This document shows, one piece after another, positions 1 through 12,984 of a stretch of 64,000 nucleotides of DNA (position 1 is its first letter; each line of letters opens with the position of its first letter). Source of the DNA: Brassica napus (lineage: Eukaryota > Streptophyta > Magnoliopsida > Brassicales > Brassicaceae); contig NC_063446.1 of the NCBI RefSeq assembly GCF_020379485.1, forward strand, positions 13,625,597 to 13,689,596, given 5' to 3'. The notes below the pieces were generated by a model that saw only the letters and a program-made list of their open reading frames with translations, did no database searches and had not been told where the DNA came from. Position numbers and translations under genes: made by a program.

Positions 1-1800
1 TATAGTTAGTACACAATACTTACATTTCTTAATTCACGTTCTATTTTTTTGTCAACTGGGAAGAGTTTAAGTCAAGCCTTAATTTCTCCTAAACATAAAA
101 CTAGACGGCACTGATACCCGATGAGATGACATAAAACATCATTTCTAATGAAAACTCAAACTAGGAAGTCCAGGGCTATCTCAAATTTTATTAAGGTCAT
201 GTTCAAAAAAAAAATTAACTATATGATTAAGGATAAAATGAAATAGTTTTATTTGTGAATAGTTTTATCTATATATATTTGAAGTTTTTCTTCTAATTAT
301 ATACTATAAGTTTAAGAGTATATCTAAAGATTTGAAATTATAAACCAAATTTATGTACTTACTTTTTAAAAAAAAATTTAATATTTTTAAAATTTTAAGA
401 TTCGGTTCATGTTCGACTGTTGTTCGACCGTTCCAATAGCACATGCTATTAGACGGTTCTGCTCGGAACATAATGAATCTAAGTTTTTGCACTAAACCAC
501 TATCTAAACGTACATTTAATATTCACATTTTATTTGATATACTAGTCACTACACTATTACATTAAAAACTAAAATAATATACTAAAAGTATGCCAAGAGT
601 TTTAGATTGTCTTAGACTCTATCTTTCCTTGAATGCTTCCTTGTTCTTCCTTAACGTTGAATTTAAATAACTAAATAAGTCATCTTTCGTGGGGAAAATA
701 AAATTATTGCATAGTACATATACGTAATAATATACCTCATCCACATATTCAGTTAGGGATAGTCCCAAAGATCATATGAAACAAGCAACCACCGGTCCAT
801 ACAAATTATACAATACATAAACATTTTATATCCGGTCAATGAATGTTCTTTCATTTATGTTATTTTCTCCAATTACATTTAACATCTCTAACTTAAAAAA
901 AAATGTTTATAAAACGTTAGGATTTGGACCCTTCGTATCATGTTTTACTTGCAAACAGACAGCCAGAAAACAACATTTATCAATCCTATCAATACTTCAA
1001 TTGTCAATACATAATACGTTTATCTTTGGAAGAAGAAAACAAAAGAGTTATTCGAAATATATGCTATCCTACTTTTTAATGGATAACAGTTAAGAAAAAT
1101 GTATACAACTAAGTACCAAAAGAAGATATGTTTACTTATTAGAATTCCTTTCACGTTAATTCTTTCCTGCTCTTTTGTAAAAGTTTATTTCGCCTTAATA
1201 CATAGTCTTCTTGTCTATACAATATTTTCTCTCTGAGACTTTGTTTTTTAATTATTAACATGGATATATAAAATAAGCTCAAACTAATTTTCAAGAATAG
1301 GTGCATTCCACGGGTTGATCTTCTTTCCGGATATGCAAATTAGCCGAATGTATGGCCCATAACTGTGTAGGTAATCTATGAGTAATATGATTTAATTTCG
1401 CGTAGTAGGTGGATCAAAATTGTAATATATTAGCGTTCTAACCCCTCATCTTACAACAAGACCACACTATCCCGGACTTTTAATACGAAAAACAATGACC
1501 CTCGTATGTTCCAGAAGAAAAAATGAATTATACTTGGTGGAAACATAGATCATTGCATGTTTTTTTTTTGAAAAGGGTAAAAATTAAAAGCAAACGTTTG
1601 AAATTCATGTTATCTGCATGTATGGTGAAAAATTAACTTACACTAATACACTATGTACTTCGATCATCCAACCAATTTTTTTCCCTTCATTGACTTGGAA
1701 ATGTTTGATCATTTACATTTTAATTTCTTTTTCTCCACAATCAGGAAGAACAGTTAAAAATTTGATATTTCAACATCTAGTAGTAAAAATTAATTTGAAA
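1..1800. other. AT-rich intergenic sequence, no gene seen
   Basis: Only short open frames occur on either strand, with AT-driven composition and no recognisable protein similarity. Several poly(A) and poly(T) runs are present. I see no RNA gene and no element with definable ends. Confidence 0.6.
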
Positions 1801-1815
1801 GTAAAAGTAAATTAA

Positions 1816-2963
1816 GAATCGATAATAAATAAATAAATAAAAACCTTATCTTCTCTCCCGTGCTTTTTCTTCCACTCTTCGTCTTCTCCAATTGAATCTC
1901 CAGTGACCGGCGTGTGGTGGCTCCTTTAGCACCGTCGCCAATCTAGTTTGCTTTCTTTAGCTTTCTCATTGTTTATGTTGTGTTTTGTTTAAGCTTTGGA
2001 TGTGGATCGAACAAGAGGATTCAGATCTAAGAGTTCATCTCTGGTCATACTTGTCGAGGTGGTCATGGGCTGTCTGGTTGGTATCCGTCGTCGGTGAATC
2101 GTACTGGATTCGCGCTTCTGATATTTCACCGTTCAATTTAGGTAGAAGTGAAGGATTCATGTTTCGTCGTGGCCTTGCGGTGGTCTTGGGCTAGATGGTT
2201 GAGTCTGGAGCCGGTGAAGTGCGTCGATCTCCTCTACCCATGAGTTTCTCCTGTTTGCGGTCCCTTCCTCTTATCTAGTTTCTCTTGGTTTTAGTTTGCC
2301 GTATGGTGTAGTTGATGGTTTGAACTCTTTCTATCTTTGATTAGAGTAGAGATAATTATCTCTAGTCTCTATTCAGCAATGGCGTGATGGCACGTTTGTG
2401 AGCAGAATAGGATTAGCAGAAGTTGTGTTTTGTCACCTATCCATTTCCAGTCCTGAAGGAGTCCTCGCTGCATCTTTCAATAAGAGTTCTTCCTATTCAT
2501 GGTGTGTTCGCTGATCTCATAAGTCCTCGGTGGCTTCTTCTTGGTTGTTAGAAGAAATATAATGAGGTTGAGGTTTTGGTTTTGGTTCAATCGGATGAAG
2601 ATGCGGTTGTGTTGGAAGGTTTTGCCCAGGTGTTTCGGTTCTTTGTGGTTCTTGTTAGTGTGGTCGGTGTTGTGCTATTCTGTGTGTTCTGGCTCTTTAT
2701 CGTGGACGGAAGGGTTCAGGTGAGTTTTTGTTTTGGATTATACGTCTTGTTGCTTGCTCTCTTGGCTGGTGGTGTAGCATAGCAAGACATCCGGCTGATT
2801 TAGGCTCTGGACTATGTTATCTGTGGTCGGTTATTGCTTTGTTTGGGTTGTAGCTTCCCTCTGATGGGCTTTGTTTCTAGGGATTTTAACATGTTCTGCT
2901 GACTTATGTATTTTATCTGGCATTTGGTGCTTAATATAATTCAGTCGATGGAGAAAAAAAAAT
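1816..2963 (+). mobile_element. Poly(A)-tailed non-LTR retroposon (non-coding)
   Basis: About 1.15 kb of GC-richer, transcript-like sequence ends in an A run at 2953-2961 and is bracketed by a near-perfect 15-bp direct repeat: GTAAAAGTAAATTAA at 1801-1815 and GTAAAAGTAGATTAA at 2964-2978. A 3' A tail plus a target-site duplication of this length is the signature of target-primed reverse transcription, so a LINE machinery probably inserted it. No reverse transcriptase is encoded; open frames of 60-70 codons inside it look accidental. The single mismatch in the duplication suggests an old insertion. It could be a 5'-truncated LINE, a non-autonomous derivative, or a retroposed long non-coding RNA. 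Confidence 0.65.
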
Positions 2964-3084
2964 GTAAAAGTAGATTAATATGTTGACAAAAAAAGCAAAA
3001 TGTAAATTTGTCATTCGATTCCTAATAAAAATAAAACGAAGGGACGAGAATAGAACTATGCTTTACGCTTTGTTAAAAAGAATT

Positions 3085-4026
3085 GGGGAAATGGGTTTTT
3101 TTTAGGCCAAAAAATAGTAACTATATCACATTAGACTAATTTCCATTTTGTATCATTTTTGTCTCTAATATCTTTTAGTATTTTTAAAAATAAATTAAAT
3201 AAATAGTTTTACGAACAAAAAAAAATTGGAAAAATAGTAAATACTGATAAAATACTTATATGAAATTAGTAGTATGTTTTCAGTTCTAAAAATGTTTAAA
3301 TCATAATTTCAAATTATGTTCTACGTAAAGTAGAATTGGCATTCTACGAATTAGAAAATGAAATCCACTTTTTTTCAATGAATCTTCTATGTTTAGAATA
3401 TTTGATCTACGTAAATAATATTACTCTAAAAATATTTAGAATACACATTCCGCGATTAACCTATCGCTCTAAAATCTATAGAAATCATAATCTACAGACT
3501 GCTATAAATCTAAAACCTGCAAAAATTAAAATCTACACATTACTATAAATCTAAAAACCTGTAGAAAACAAGTTCTACAATTTAATATAAATCTAAAACC
3601 TGTAGAAATCAAAATCTACACATTACTATAAATCTAAAAACATGTAGAACCGAGTTCTACATATTTACTGTATTCTACGGATAAGAATAACCAGCTCCAA
3701 AAAATATGAGAAGAAAATTGGAAATATTCAGTTTTCATATATTAAAAAATCGATTTTTAAGAAAAGAAAAAATCGTGGGACATAAAGTATAGGCTTAGTT
3801 TTTTTTTATTTGAGGATTTTTAATGTTTTTTATTTTAATTACTTTAATTATTTATTATATTTTAATATTTAACAATTGTTTTATTAATTGTAATTTCGAA
3901 TTTATAATTAAAATTAAGGGCATTATTGGTATTTTAAAAATAATTAGTCTAATAGAACATAAAGTATATGAGATTAATCTAATGAGATATAATTACCTTT
4001 TTTTGGCCTCAAACTACAATTTTCCC
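3085..4026. mobile_element. Non-autonomous Mutator-like element with 9-bp TSD
   Basis: The two ends are inverted copies of each other: the left end runs GGGGAAAT..AGGCCAAAAAATAGTAA and the reverse complement of the right end runs GGGAAAAT..AGGCCAAAAAAAGGTAA, with similarity continuing for about 55 bp through a CATTAGA/TAAT block. The element is flanked by the identical 9-bp direct repeat AAAAGAATT (3076-3084 and 4027-4035), the duplication length of Mutator-like elements. The 942-bp interior is AT-rich, has no transposase, and contains a small tandem repeat. It is probably mobilised in trans by an autonomous MULE elsewhere. Confidence 0.75.
3474..3660 (+). repeat. About 41-bp minisatellite inside the Mutator-like element
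   Basis: Four imperfect copies of a unit containing TCTACAxxxTxxTATAAATCTAAAAxCTGTAG begin near 3489, 3530, 3572 and 3612. Within each unit, CTACA and TGTAG can pair, so each unit could form a short hairpin. Confidence 0.7.
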
Positions 4027-4139
4027 AAAAGAATTTTAGAATAGTTGAACTTTCGGTCCATTTATCTCGGTTAATAAAAAGAAAAAAATATGATAAGATT
4101 GATTTTTTTTTTTTGTCACTGAATATGATAAGATTGATA

Positions 4140-4400
4140 AGAGTCTAAAAGTCGGGGACTGGCCGCTTCCATCCGTTTTGACGACCAGTCAGGTGGTCTA
4201 ACGCGTAAGGAAACAACACGTGGGATTCGTCATGTGTATCACCAACTTGGTCCAACTCTATCGGTTTAACTGCCACGTGGTCCGGTCGGAGCAAGTTAAC
4301 GGTTCCAGAACAAGTATCCATGTGGCGAAAGCCAGCTGGAACGCTGTTTGGCTTTCACGTTTATCTACGCCGCTGATTAATCCAATTAGATGGGACCCTC
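4140..4400. promoter_or_regulatory. GC-richer island with two G-boxes, possible orphan promoter
   Basis: In an otherwise AT-rich stretch, this segment carries two CACGTG G-boxes (4217-4222 and 4274-4279), both in a CACGTGG context, a W-box-like TTGACGACC near 4178 and further CACGT cores. No open reading frame follows it on either strand. Known: the Arabidopsis gene next to the P0 gene is HSPRO2 (At2g40000). Inference: this may be the surviving promoter of a lost neighbour, or the distal promoter of something outside a gene model I can build. Confidence 0.3.
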
Positions 4401-6270
4401 ACCAACTTACCTTTGTGTTTAGTTTTTTTTTTCTAATTCTCCACATAATCATTTTTGATGTTGTATTATTGGATATTTTTAATTAGGAGTTGAGTATATA
4501 CTTATATTGTACACTCTTATATTACTTGCATCGTGGAGACAACAATGGATTTGGTTTGGATATATAACCTTGTTTGTGGATTAACTCATGATTATCGTTT
4601 ATGAAATAAATCATACCTTGTCTGTGGACAAACTCATACTTATTGTTTATAAAATTTAAATCATGAAATGAAAATAGTTGGTGGATAGTCTACAAAGGTT
4701 GAGCTAAAAAAGAGGTTTCCTATGAATGAAGCATGTCTTCGGCCGCTTTATCCGACCATTATCCATTCTTCTCTATCTTACTTTATTATTCTTTTTAATC
4801 AAGTAATATTATTAACAATGAATTGCTTTGATTTGGGCATATCTGAAGATAGTTATATGCTTGTAGTTGGTAGATATCCACCACCAAACCAAGAATTAGA
4901 GTCTTAGTTTTAGTCGAGCCTCCTCTAAACATCAAATGCTCTACGTTCTTATATTATTTAGAACTATTATTGAAGGCAAAACTATTTAATAATATAAGAC
5001 GAACGATATATTTTAAGACATATTTTAGCATCTATATTTTAACAGACAACGATATCCGAACAATCAATATGTTTATATCAGAAATGATTTTTAGCACCAT
5101 GGATAATGGAGTTTTAGTCATTAGTATTTAACTTGGAATAGATGGCATGATTCGGATAAAATTTGGTATGGGAGCACATTACGCTGCCTAAAATGCTCAA
5201 TAAATGCCGGAGAGGAGAAGGCATCCTCCTACTATACTATTTACTTGCATGTGGATGAGATCTCACACAAATAGATAAACATACATATTCTTTGATGTGA
5301 CATTCTTAAATTTTTATATTTCTCCCTACCTCTTTTATATCTTCTTACTATACTTATATGCATTAACTGCATTGCTTTGGACTTAGCCCCATCCAGGCAT
5401 ACACCAGTCCATGTGATCTCTCCATCATGGTTTGTGAAAAAAAATCTCGTAATGAAACTATACTGAGGATGTGACAGTTTCATGTAAAAACCGGTACCAA
5501 TTCGATGTACATCCGCTGTGGAACATGGAAACATATTCTCATTTTCCTCGTATATGTCGGCCTCTCTTTTTGACTTTTACTTGACAAAAACTTGGAAATT
5601 GGAATAATACGTAATAATATAATAACACTGATGTCATCACAAAATGCTATAGCAGATCCTTATCCACAAAAAGCCTTCACTTCATTTTCTGCTTCTAAAA
5701 TTATACAGGACGTTAATTTAGCACCACCACATAAATCGCGTCTTTTTCTTCTAGGAATTATTCTGTTAGTTATAAGTGGCACGACATGTTCCTCTTTTAA
5801 ATCCGCAATTCCCATGCTTATGTTTCCTCCTCTCATGGGAGTGGCGTAGCATGATTTTAATCTATTTTTTTCATTAACTTTGTTTTCTTCCCAAGTTATC
5901 AACAAAATCATGCCTATCAATCAATCAAAGAAAAAGGCATGCTTATCTCCACTAGTTCTATAATGGATAAGGAAAACGTAATGACCCAAAAAACGTGATT
6001 TCTCTATTTTGCTGATATTGTATTTCAGAGCATGTAAATTAGACACCAAAAGTATATAATAAGGAAACGGTAGTAACTATAGAATAATGCCCAATGGGGT
6101 CATAGAAAAATATCTTGACGGAGATAAAATTAAAACCAAAAAGTTGATTTAGATAAATAACCAAAATATCCATAAGAATGCACCAACAAAATTCTGAAAG
6201 TGAAAATAAAAAGTGTTGAACTTTAATTGATAATCATAAAGATAAACTTGGTGCAAAGCATAAGACGGCA
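4400..6270. other. Intergenic, possible degraded coding remnants
   Basis: No supportable gene. On the minus strand, 5250-5534 and 5660-5850 hold frames of about 85-97 codons whose composition looks less random than the AT-rich surroundings. I recognise no family in either and see no splice structure or complementing exons. They may be relics of a gene or transposon. Confidence 0.4.
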
Positions 6271-6276
6271 TATATT

Positions 6277-8073
6277 TTAGCCGAACAGATCGAAACCCAT
6301 GTCCCCATCAGACTCCTCCGCAGCTTCTTCCACCACAGCAGCCGCCACAGGAGCTCCACCAGATTCTCCGGAAACAGGTGCAGCCGCCGCAGCAGCAACT
6401 GCAAACTTGCTAGGATCCTGAACCATATTATAAACAGTTAATGAAATATTTCATGACTAATCAAATATTCAAAAGAAGAAAGCTATTAACCTTGAGGAAC
6501 TCCTTCACATTCTCAGCCTGAGGGAAAGAATACTCAGTAGCCAAGGCAACAGCGAGAACATTCTTGTAAGCATTGATGAACATGTGAGGCGCAGCTGCAA
6601 TGGTTGGGTAAGAGATGGCAAGAGAAAGCGCGGTCACCAGCGAGACACCAGCTGCAAACTTTTCAACAAGGTCGTCTTCAGTGAGGTTAAGCACCTCGGG
6701 GTCAAACACTGAGCCGTTGTCGTAGACCGACTCCACGACGAGACCGTAAGAGAACGGCCTGATTCCGAGTTTGGCTAGAAGCGCAGCCTCGGATGAACCG
6801 ACCTTGTCGCCTTTCTTGATGAGCTCCACAGGGGTTATGATCTCAACGGTACCTTTGTTGATCTTGGTTGGAATGTTGAGCACTTGGAAGAAAGAGGTCT
6901 GCGATGGGTCGAGGCCAGTGTTGCCTGGTTGCACAACCACATCGATTGGAGCAACTAAGCCAACACGAGCTGGAGCTCCAACCTGTTTAACAAACAGAAC
7001 ATGAGAGTTCTCATCAATTAATAGTACAACCTATGTCATAAATAAATCAATCATAGCACTAGAAGGAAGCTAAAAATGTTAACCTCAGAAACTAGAATGC
7101 TCTCTAATTCAAATACCAAATCTTGATAAATTCCCAAAAAAAAAACACAGTGGCTACAGATGTAGGAATATGAAACTCAGTGAACCTAATACTTTCAACA
7201 TCATCATGAATGTGGCTGCGTCTCAACCAAGAACACAAGGATTTTAATATTCCATTTCAAACAAAAAAAAATGCAAACACTTTCCAAGCTTATAATCACA
7301 CGAGAAATTAGTTACAGAACACAAAGAATGTCGTGCAATGCAGTGCAACGACTAAGCAACAACATGGTTACACAATGTCAATGAAGTTCGAACAAAAATC
7401 GTGAATGTGGCAGCATTACAACTAAGAATACAAGCATAAGACTATTCCATATTAAACCAAAAATGCAAACTTTCAATTTCCAAACTAATATTCTAAAAGA
7501 AATAGGTTTACTGAACACAAAGACTGTCGTGTAATGAAGTGACAAGATTTATCAACAACACAAAATGAAAATATTAATCTAATACGTTACAGAACACAAG
7601 GACTGTCGTCTAAAGTAAGCAACAACATTATTACATAATGCCAAAGAAGCTCGGACAAACCTTGTACTTAGCAACCTCCTCGCTAACTTCTTTCAAGTCA
7701 CCCTTGGTGAAGATAAGCCCAACATTACCCTATCACACACATTCATAAACAAGATTAATCAAGCTCTACACAGACAAAGATCACAACTTTCACTTACAAA
7801 TCAATAGAAACGAACCTGAAGGAGAGGCATGAGATTAAGAAACCCATCATTTCCCGTTTTCTGAGCATGAAGCTTAACAGACCTCTTCATCATCGTGTTC
7901 TTCCCCATGAGAACAACCGAATCTCCGCGCAGTCCTTTCCTAATGTTCTGAAGCTGAGTGGACCCGACGTTATCCGCCGCGACGATGAGGATCTGAGGGT
8001 ACTCATTCAGAAGCTGGCAGAGCTTCGAATCGTACACGATCTTCTTCTCCGCCTTCGTTGCTTTCACCGCCAT
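6277..8073 (-). CDS. RPP0A: 60S acidic ribosomal protein P0
   Basis: P0 (uL10) forms the base of the ribosomal stalk: its N-terminal half binds 28S rRNA and its tail carries the P1/P2 dimers that recruit elongation factors. Four exons: 7816-8073, 7661-7729, 6491-6982 and 6277-6417, giving 319 residues. The start is the ATG at 8071-8073 ([11 protein letters not shown]), the usual P0 N-terminus; an in-frame extension upstream to 8181 is basic and unlike the family. Visible P0 signatures are [40 protein letters not shown] and [20 protein letters not shown]. The protein ends in an Ala-rich hinge and the acidic tail [12 protein letters not shown], the stalk-tail motif that interacts with translation factors. 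This tail form points to the At2g40010 (RPP0A) lineage rather than the other two Arabidopsis P0 genes. No disruption is seen. Confidence 0.96.
7205..7620 (-). repeat. Imperfect tandem duplication in the second intron of RPP0
   Basis: The 678-bp intron (6983-7660) contains two diverged copies of a unit of about 195 bp, starting near 7209 and 7403 (shared words GAATGTGGC and CAAACTTTC-like) and a third partial copy. The strongest shared block, GAACACAAAGACTGTCGTG, recurs near 7317, 7512 and 7592. Confidence 0.65.
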
Positions 8074-8264
8074 TGGTACTTCGATTAACAGAGGATGGTA
8101 ATGATAAAGTGAGGGCCTAGACGAAGCTCGAGCTCGTACAAGGCGGACAGCGAATTTGCGCCGTCGCTTTAACCTCCGCAAGTGTTTTGTGAGTTAAAGA
8201 GGAAAAAAGAGAAACCCTAAAGAAAAGCTGCGAAAGACTATGGAGGAGGTTGAAGGAGAAGGTT

Positions 8265-8441
8265 TTAGGGTTTATATAGTTACCGGGGGGGGGGGTGGTG
8301 GTTAGAGTTCTCTGCGATGACCTAGATCTAACGGTTTAGATTTGTTGGGTCTGTAGTGACGCATAAGTTGGGCTTGCGATGTGGGCTCAGTGTGCTCTTA
8401 GCCCACTACATCGTTAAATGTGTCAACTTCTCTTTAGCCCA
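8265..8441 (-). promoter_or_regulatory. RPP0 promoter: TATA, telo-box and site II elements
   Basis: Read on the minus strand, TATATAAACCCTAA spans 8278-8265: a TATA box fused to a telo-box. A second telo-box in the opposite orientation (AAACCCTA) lies near 8211 in the leader. Four site II motifs (TGGGCT or AGCCCA) are at 8369-8374, 8382-8387, 8400-8405 and 8436-8441. Site II plus telo-box is the known arrangement of plant ribosomal-protein promoters, bound by TCP factors and telo-box binders, and ties expression to cell proliferation. A run of ten or more G bases sits at about 8285-8295, just upstream of the TATA box. Confidence 0.85.
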
Positions 8442-9048
8442 GTAAACCTTGACGATAACTTGTGCGAATTGGATGTTGGAAGGTGCATTATGGAACTTCT
8501 TAGGCATTTTTCTCGGAGTAGAAAAAAAAAAAACCTAAACTGATCCAAAAATATGTCATGATGATATTGATCTCCCTAATCAACTGATGCAAATCCGCAT
8601 CTTGAATGTTCAAGTACCAAACTGAGTCTAAACGCATAGGACTCGATGAGTTTAGATCCAAAAAGAACCAACCCGAAAACTTATACCTATTTATAATTTT
8701 GTTACTTTTTATTTTCTAATTAGCTTATAAACCATACAACTTATAATGATTTTGGGCGCCGATGGTCAATGTATGTCAAACTTATTTACATACATATTGT
8801 ATTAGTACCCATGCATCTGGAATTATATACAAGTAAAATCATATGATACAAAACATATTATCTTCGGTTATTTTGTTCTTGTATAGGTTCTGAAAGTGGA
8901 TCACTCTTGGTTTGTCTTTGGAGTGTCCAAATAGGATGATGATCCTTTTGAAAAGCACATCATGATGATATGTGCAGGGCACTCTTTGAACCATGATTGC
9001 TAATGTTATGGTGTATTTAATTTTTTACATTAAAATGTCGAAAACATA
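8442..9048. other. Intergenic, no gene seen
   Basis: No coding potential or defined element is visible. A segment near 9024-9036 (TTTACATTAAAAT) is repeated just right of the adjacent Helitron at 10170-10182, so the Helitron may sit inside a short duplication. Confidence 0.5.
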
Positions 9049-10168
9049 TCTATGTTATTAAAACAGAAACATTGTGTTGGAACTAATCTTTATATTGTAA
9101 GTTTTTAAATTAAATACACATTTCTACTTTATAGTTAAACCTATATTAAATCACTAATATTCATTACTTTACACTACTATTCACGTTTCCAAACAATATG
9201 CTTCTTTCTTTATATTACGATACATGTTTTCAAACAACACTACAATTAATCTTGTGTCCAAACAATATAAAATATTAGAACTCATCTTTTTAATAATTGC
9301 TAACAATTTTTTTTCAAATTATTTAAATAAATTAAATAATCGAAAAAATCAAATAATTTATTAAAAAACAAAATAAACAGAACTTATTTTTACATGTTTA
9401 AATACTACAAAAATATTTCAATCAATAAGAAATCAATTAAATTAACAGATTATTTTATTTATATTTACTAAATAATGGTTATATCATTTATTTAAGTAAC
9501 ATAATAATTCAATAATAGCCATTACATTATATATATATATATAAACGTTATGCAATGTACAATAAATAGAATAACAAAAATAATTATGAAAAAGTTCAAA
9601 ATGTATGTTTTCTAAAGAAGAATGCTTAAGACTAATTGTTAACTATAAATTTAAACTGATTATAATATAAATTATTAACAAGATAAATTACACAAAACAA
9701 TTATAATAAAATTAATTAAGCTATATAAAAAGGAGTAATATGATCAAGACATATTTATAGTTTTTAATTATTTTATTTCCATCATTTTTTCTATCAAAAT
9801 TTTGTAAAAATATTATACTTTCATAAAATTTCAAAACAATGAACTTTTAAATTTGGAATTTTGGATTAAAAGGTGAAAATTTATGAAACAATAACAATTT
9901 AAATCAAATTGGATTACATATCGGTCATCCATCGGTTCAATCGGTCAGTCTCGGGTTTAGTAATTTTATTAAATATGGATACTTTAAAAAAACTAAATCG
10001 AATTATCGGATCATCGGATTAACCGATTTGACCGCAGATTTGGCTCGAATTTTAAAGTCAAATTTAAATGTAAAAATATTTTAAATGCACAAAATTCTTA
10101 CAAATTAACAAAATATTTGTTAAGTTATTAGTAAAAGATTCATCATAAAAGCGCGGGTCAAGATCTAG
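9049..10168 (+). mobile_element. Non-autonomous Helitron
   Basis: The left end, TCTATGTTATTAAAACAGAA, is the 5' terminus typical of Brassicaceae Helitrons (ATREP-like). The right end is GCGCGGGTCAAGATCTAG at 10151-10168, the standard subterminal GC block and CTAG terminus. The element sits between host A (9048) and host T (10169), the Helitron AT target. The hairpin arm preceding GCGCGGG is degraded. The interior is AT-rich with no Rep/helicase gene. Confidence 0.78.
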
Positions 10169-10198
10169 TTTACATTAAAATATCATGAAATCTTGGAT

Positions 10199-10665
10199 CA
10201 CTACAAGAAAACATAATATTAACGAGGGCGGTTTTCCTCGTTATTTCGTCGTAAAAGAGGCTTTACGACGAATTAGCGAGGAAACGCGTTTGCTCGTTAC
10301 ACGTCCGTCGTAACACATATTTCCTCGCTAATTCGTCGTAACTTAGCGAGGAATATATTTCGTCGTAAAGACGAAGTAGAACGATTCGTCGTAAAGACGT
10401 CGCTACAATTCCTCGTAAGGACGTCGCTACAATTCCTCGTAAATAACTCGAAAACAGTTTCTCGTAATCTACACGTAAATACCTTGAAAGATTTTCCTCG
10501 CAAAATACACGTAACAACCACGAAATGATTTCCTCGTAAAATGGTCGTAAACATTTCCTCGTTATTTCCTCGTAAATAATTCCTCGTAAAATACTCGTAA
10601 ACTGTTTCTCGTCATTTCCTCGTAAGATTTCCACGTAAAGAGGTCGTACTTTAGCTACGAATTTA
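10199..10665. repeat. CACTA subterminal repeat block (left)
   Basis: Some 20 copies of short motifs around CCTCGTAAA, TCGTCGTAA and ACGAC, in both orientations, fill this end just inside the terminal repeat. In En/Spm-type elements such subterminal repeats are the binding sites of the TNPA-like protein. In-frame repetition yields a spurious minus-strand open frame here. Confidence 0.85.
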
Positions 10666-10828
10666 CTTCGTTTTTATTATTTTACAGAATTTTAAAATAT
10701 AATTAAAAAATAATTAAAATTATTTAATTTAATAATAAATTAAAATTCAAAATAAAAATAAATTCATATGAAAATATTTTATAAATAAATAAGTTTTGAA
10801 TTTATATAATACAACAACAAAAAAAAAA

Positions 10829-12697
<1,869 letters not shown>

Positions 12698-12779
12698 TGC
12701 TACGAAATGGAGAGGAAGTAGAGAGGAAGTAGTGAGGAAAGAAAGAGTGAGCGGTCGGGTGTATATATAAGATTACATA

Positions 12780-12960
12780 TCGTCGCAAATTCGTCGTAAA
12801 TTTACAAAGGCCCGTGTTTTTTTTACGAGGAAATGGCGAGGAATCACAAAGGCCCGTGTTTTTCGTTACGTGGACTTTACGACGATTTTGCTTACGTGGA
12901 ATTAACGTGATTTATGTTTAAATCTTTTTACGTGGTCTTTACGACGATTTCATCCTACGT
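12780..12960. repeat. Internal copies of the CACTA ACGAC-type motifs
   Basis: Between the leader of the accessory gene and the telomere-like array lie further CTTTACGACGATTT and TACGTGGA copies, matching the subterminal vocabulary. The bidirectional promoter region of the element may be here, but I can assign no TATA box with confidence. Confidence 0.5.
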
Positions 12961-12984
12961 GGAATTAACGAGTGTTATGTTTAA

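Noticed and set aside
2541..2782. Overlapping 60-70 codon hydrophobic frames
   Set aside because: Two frames overlap inside the non-coding retroposon; no family recognised.
5241..5534. 97-codon minus-strand frame
   Set aside because: No recognised family, no neighbouring exons, low-complexity tail; reported only as a possible relic.
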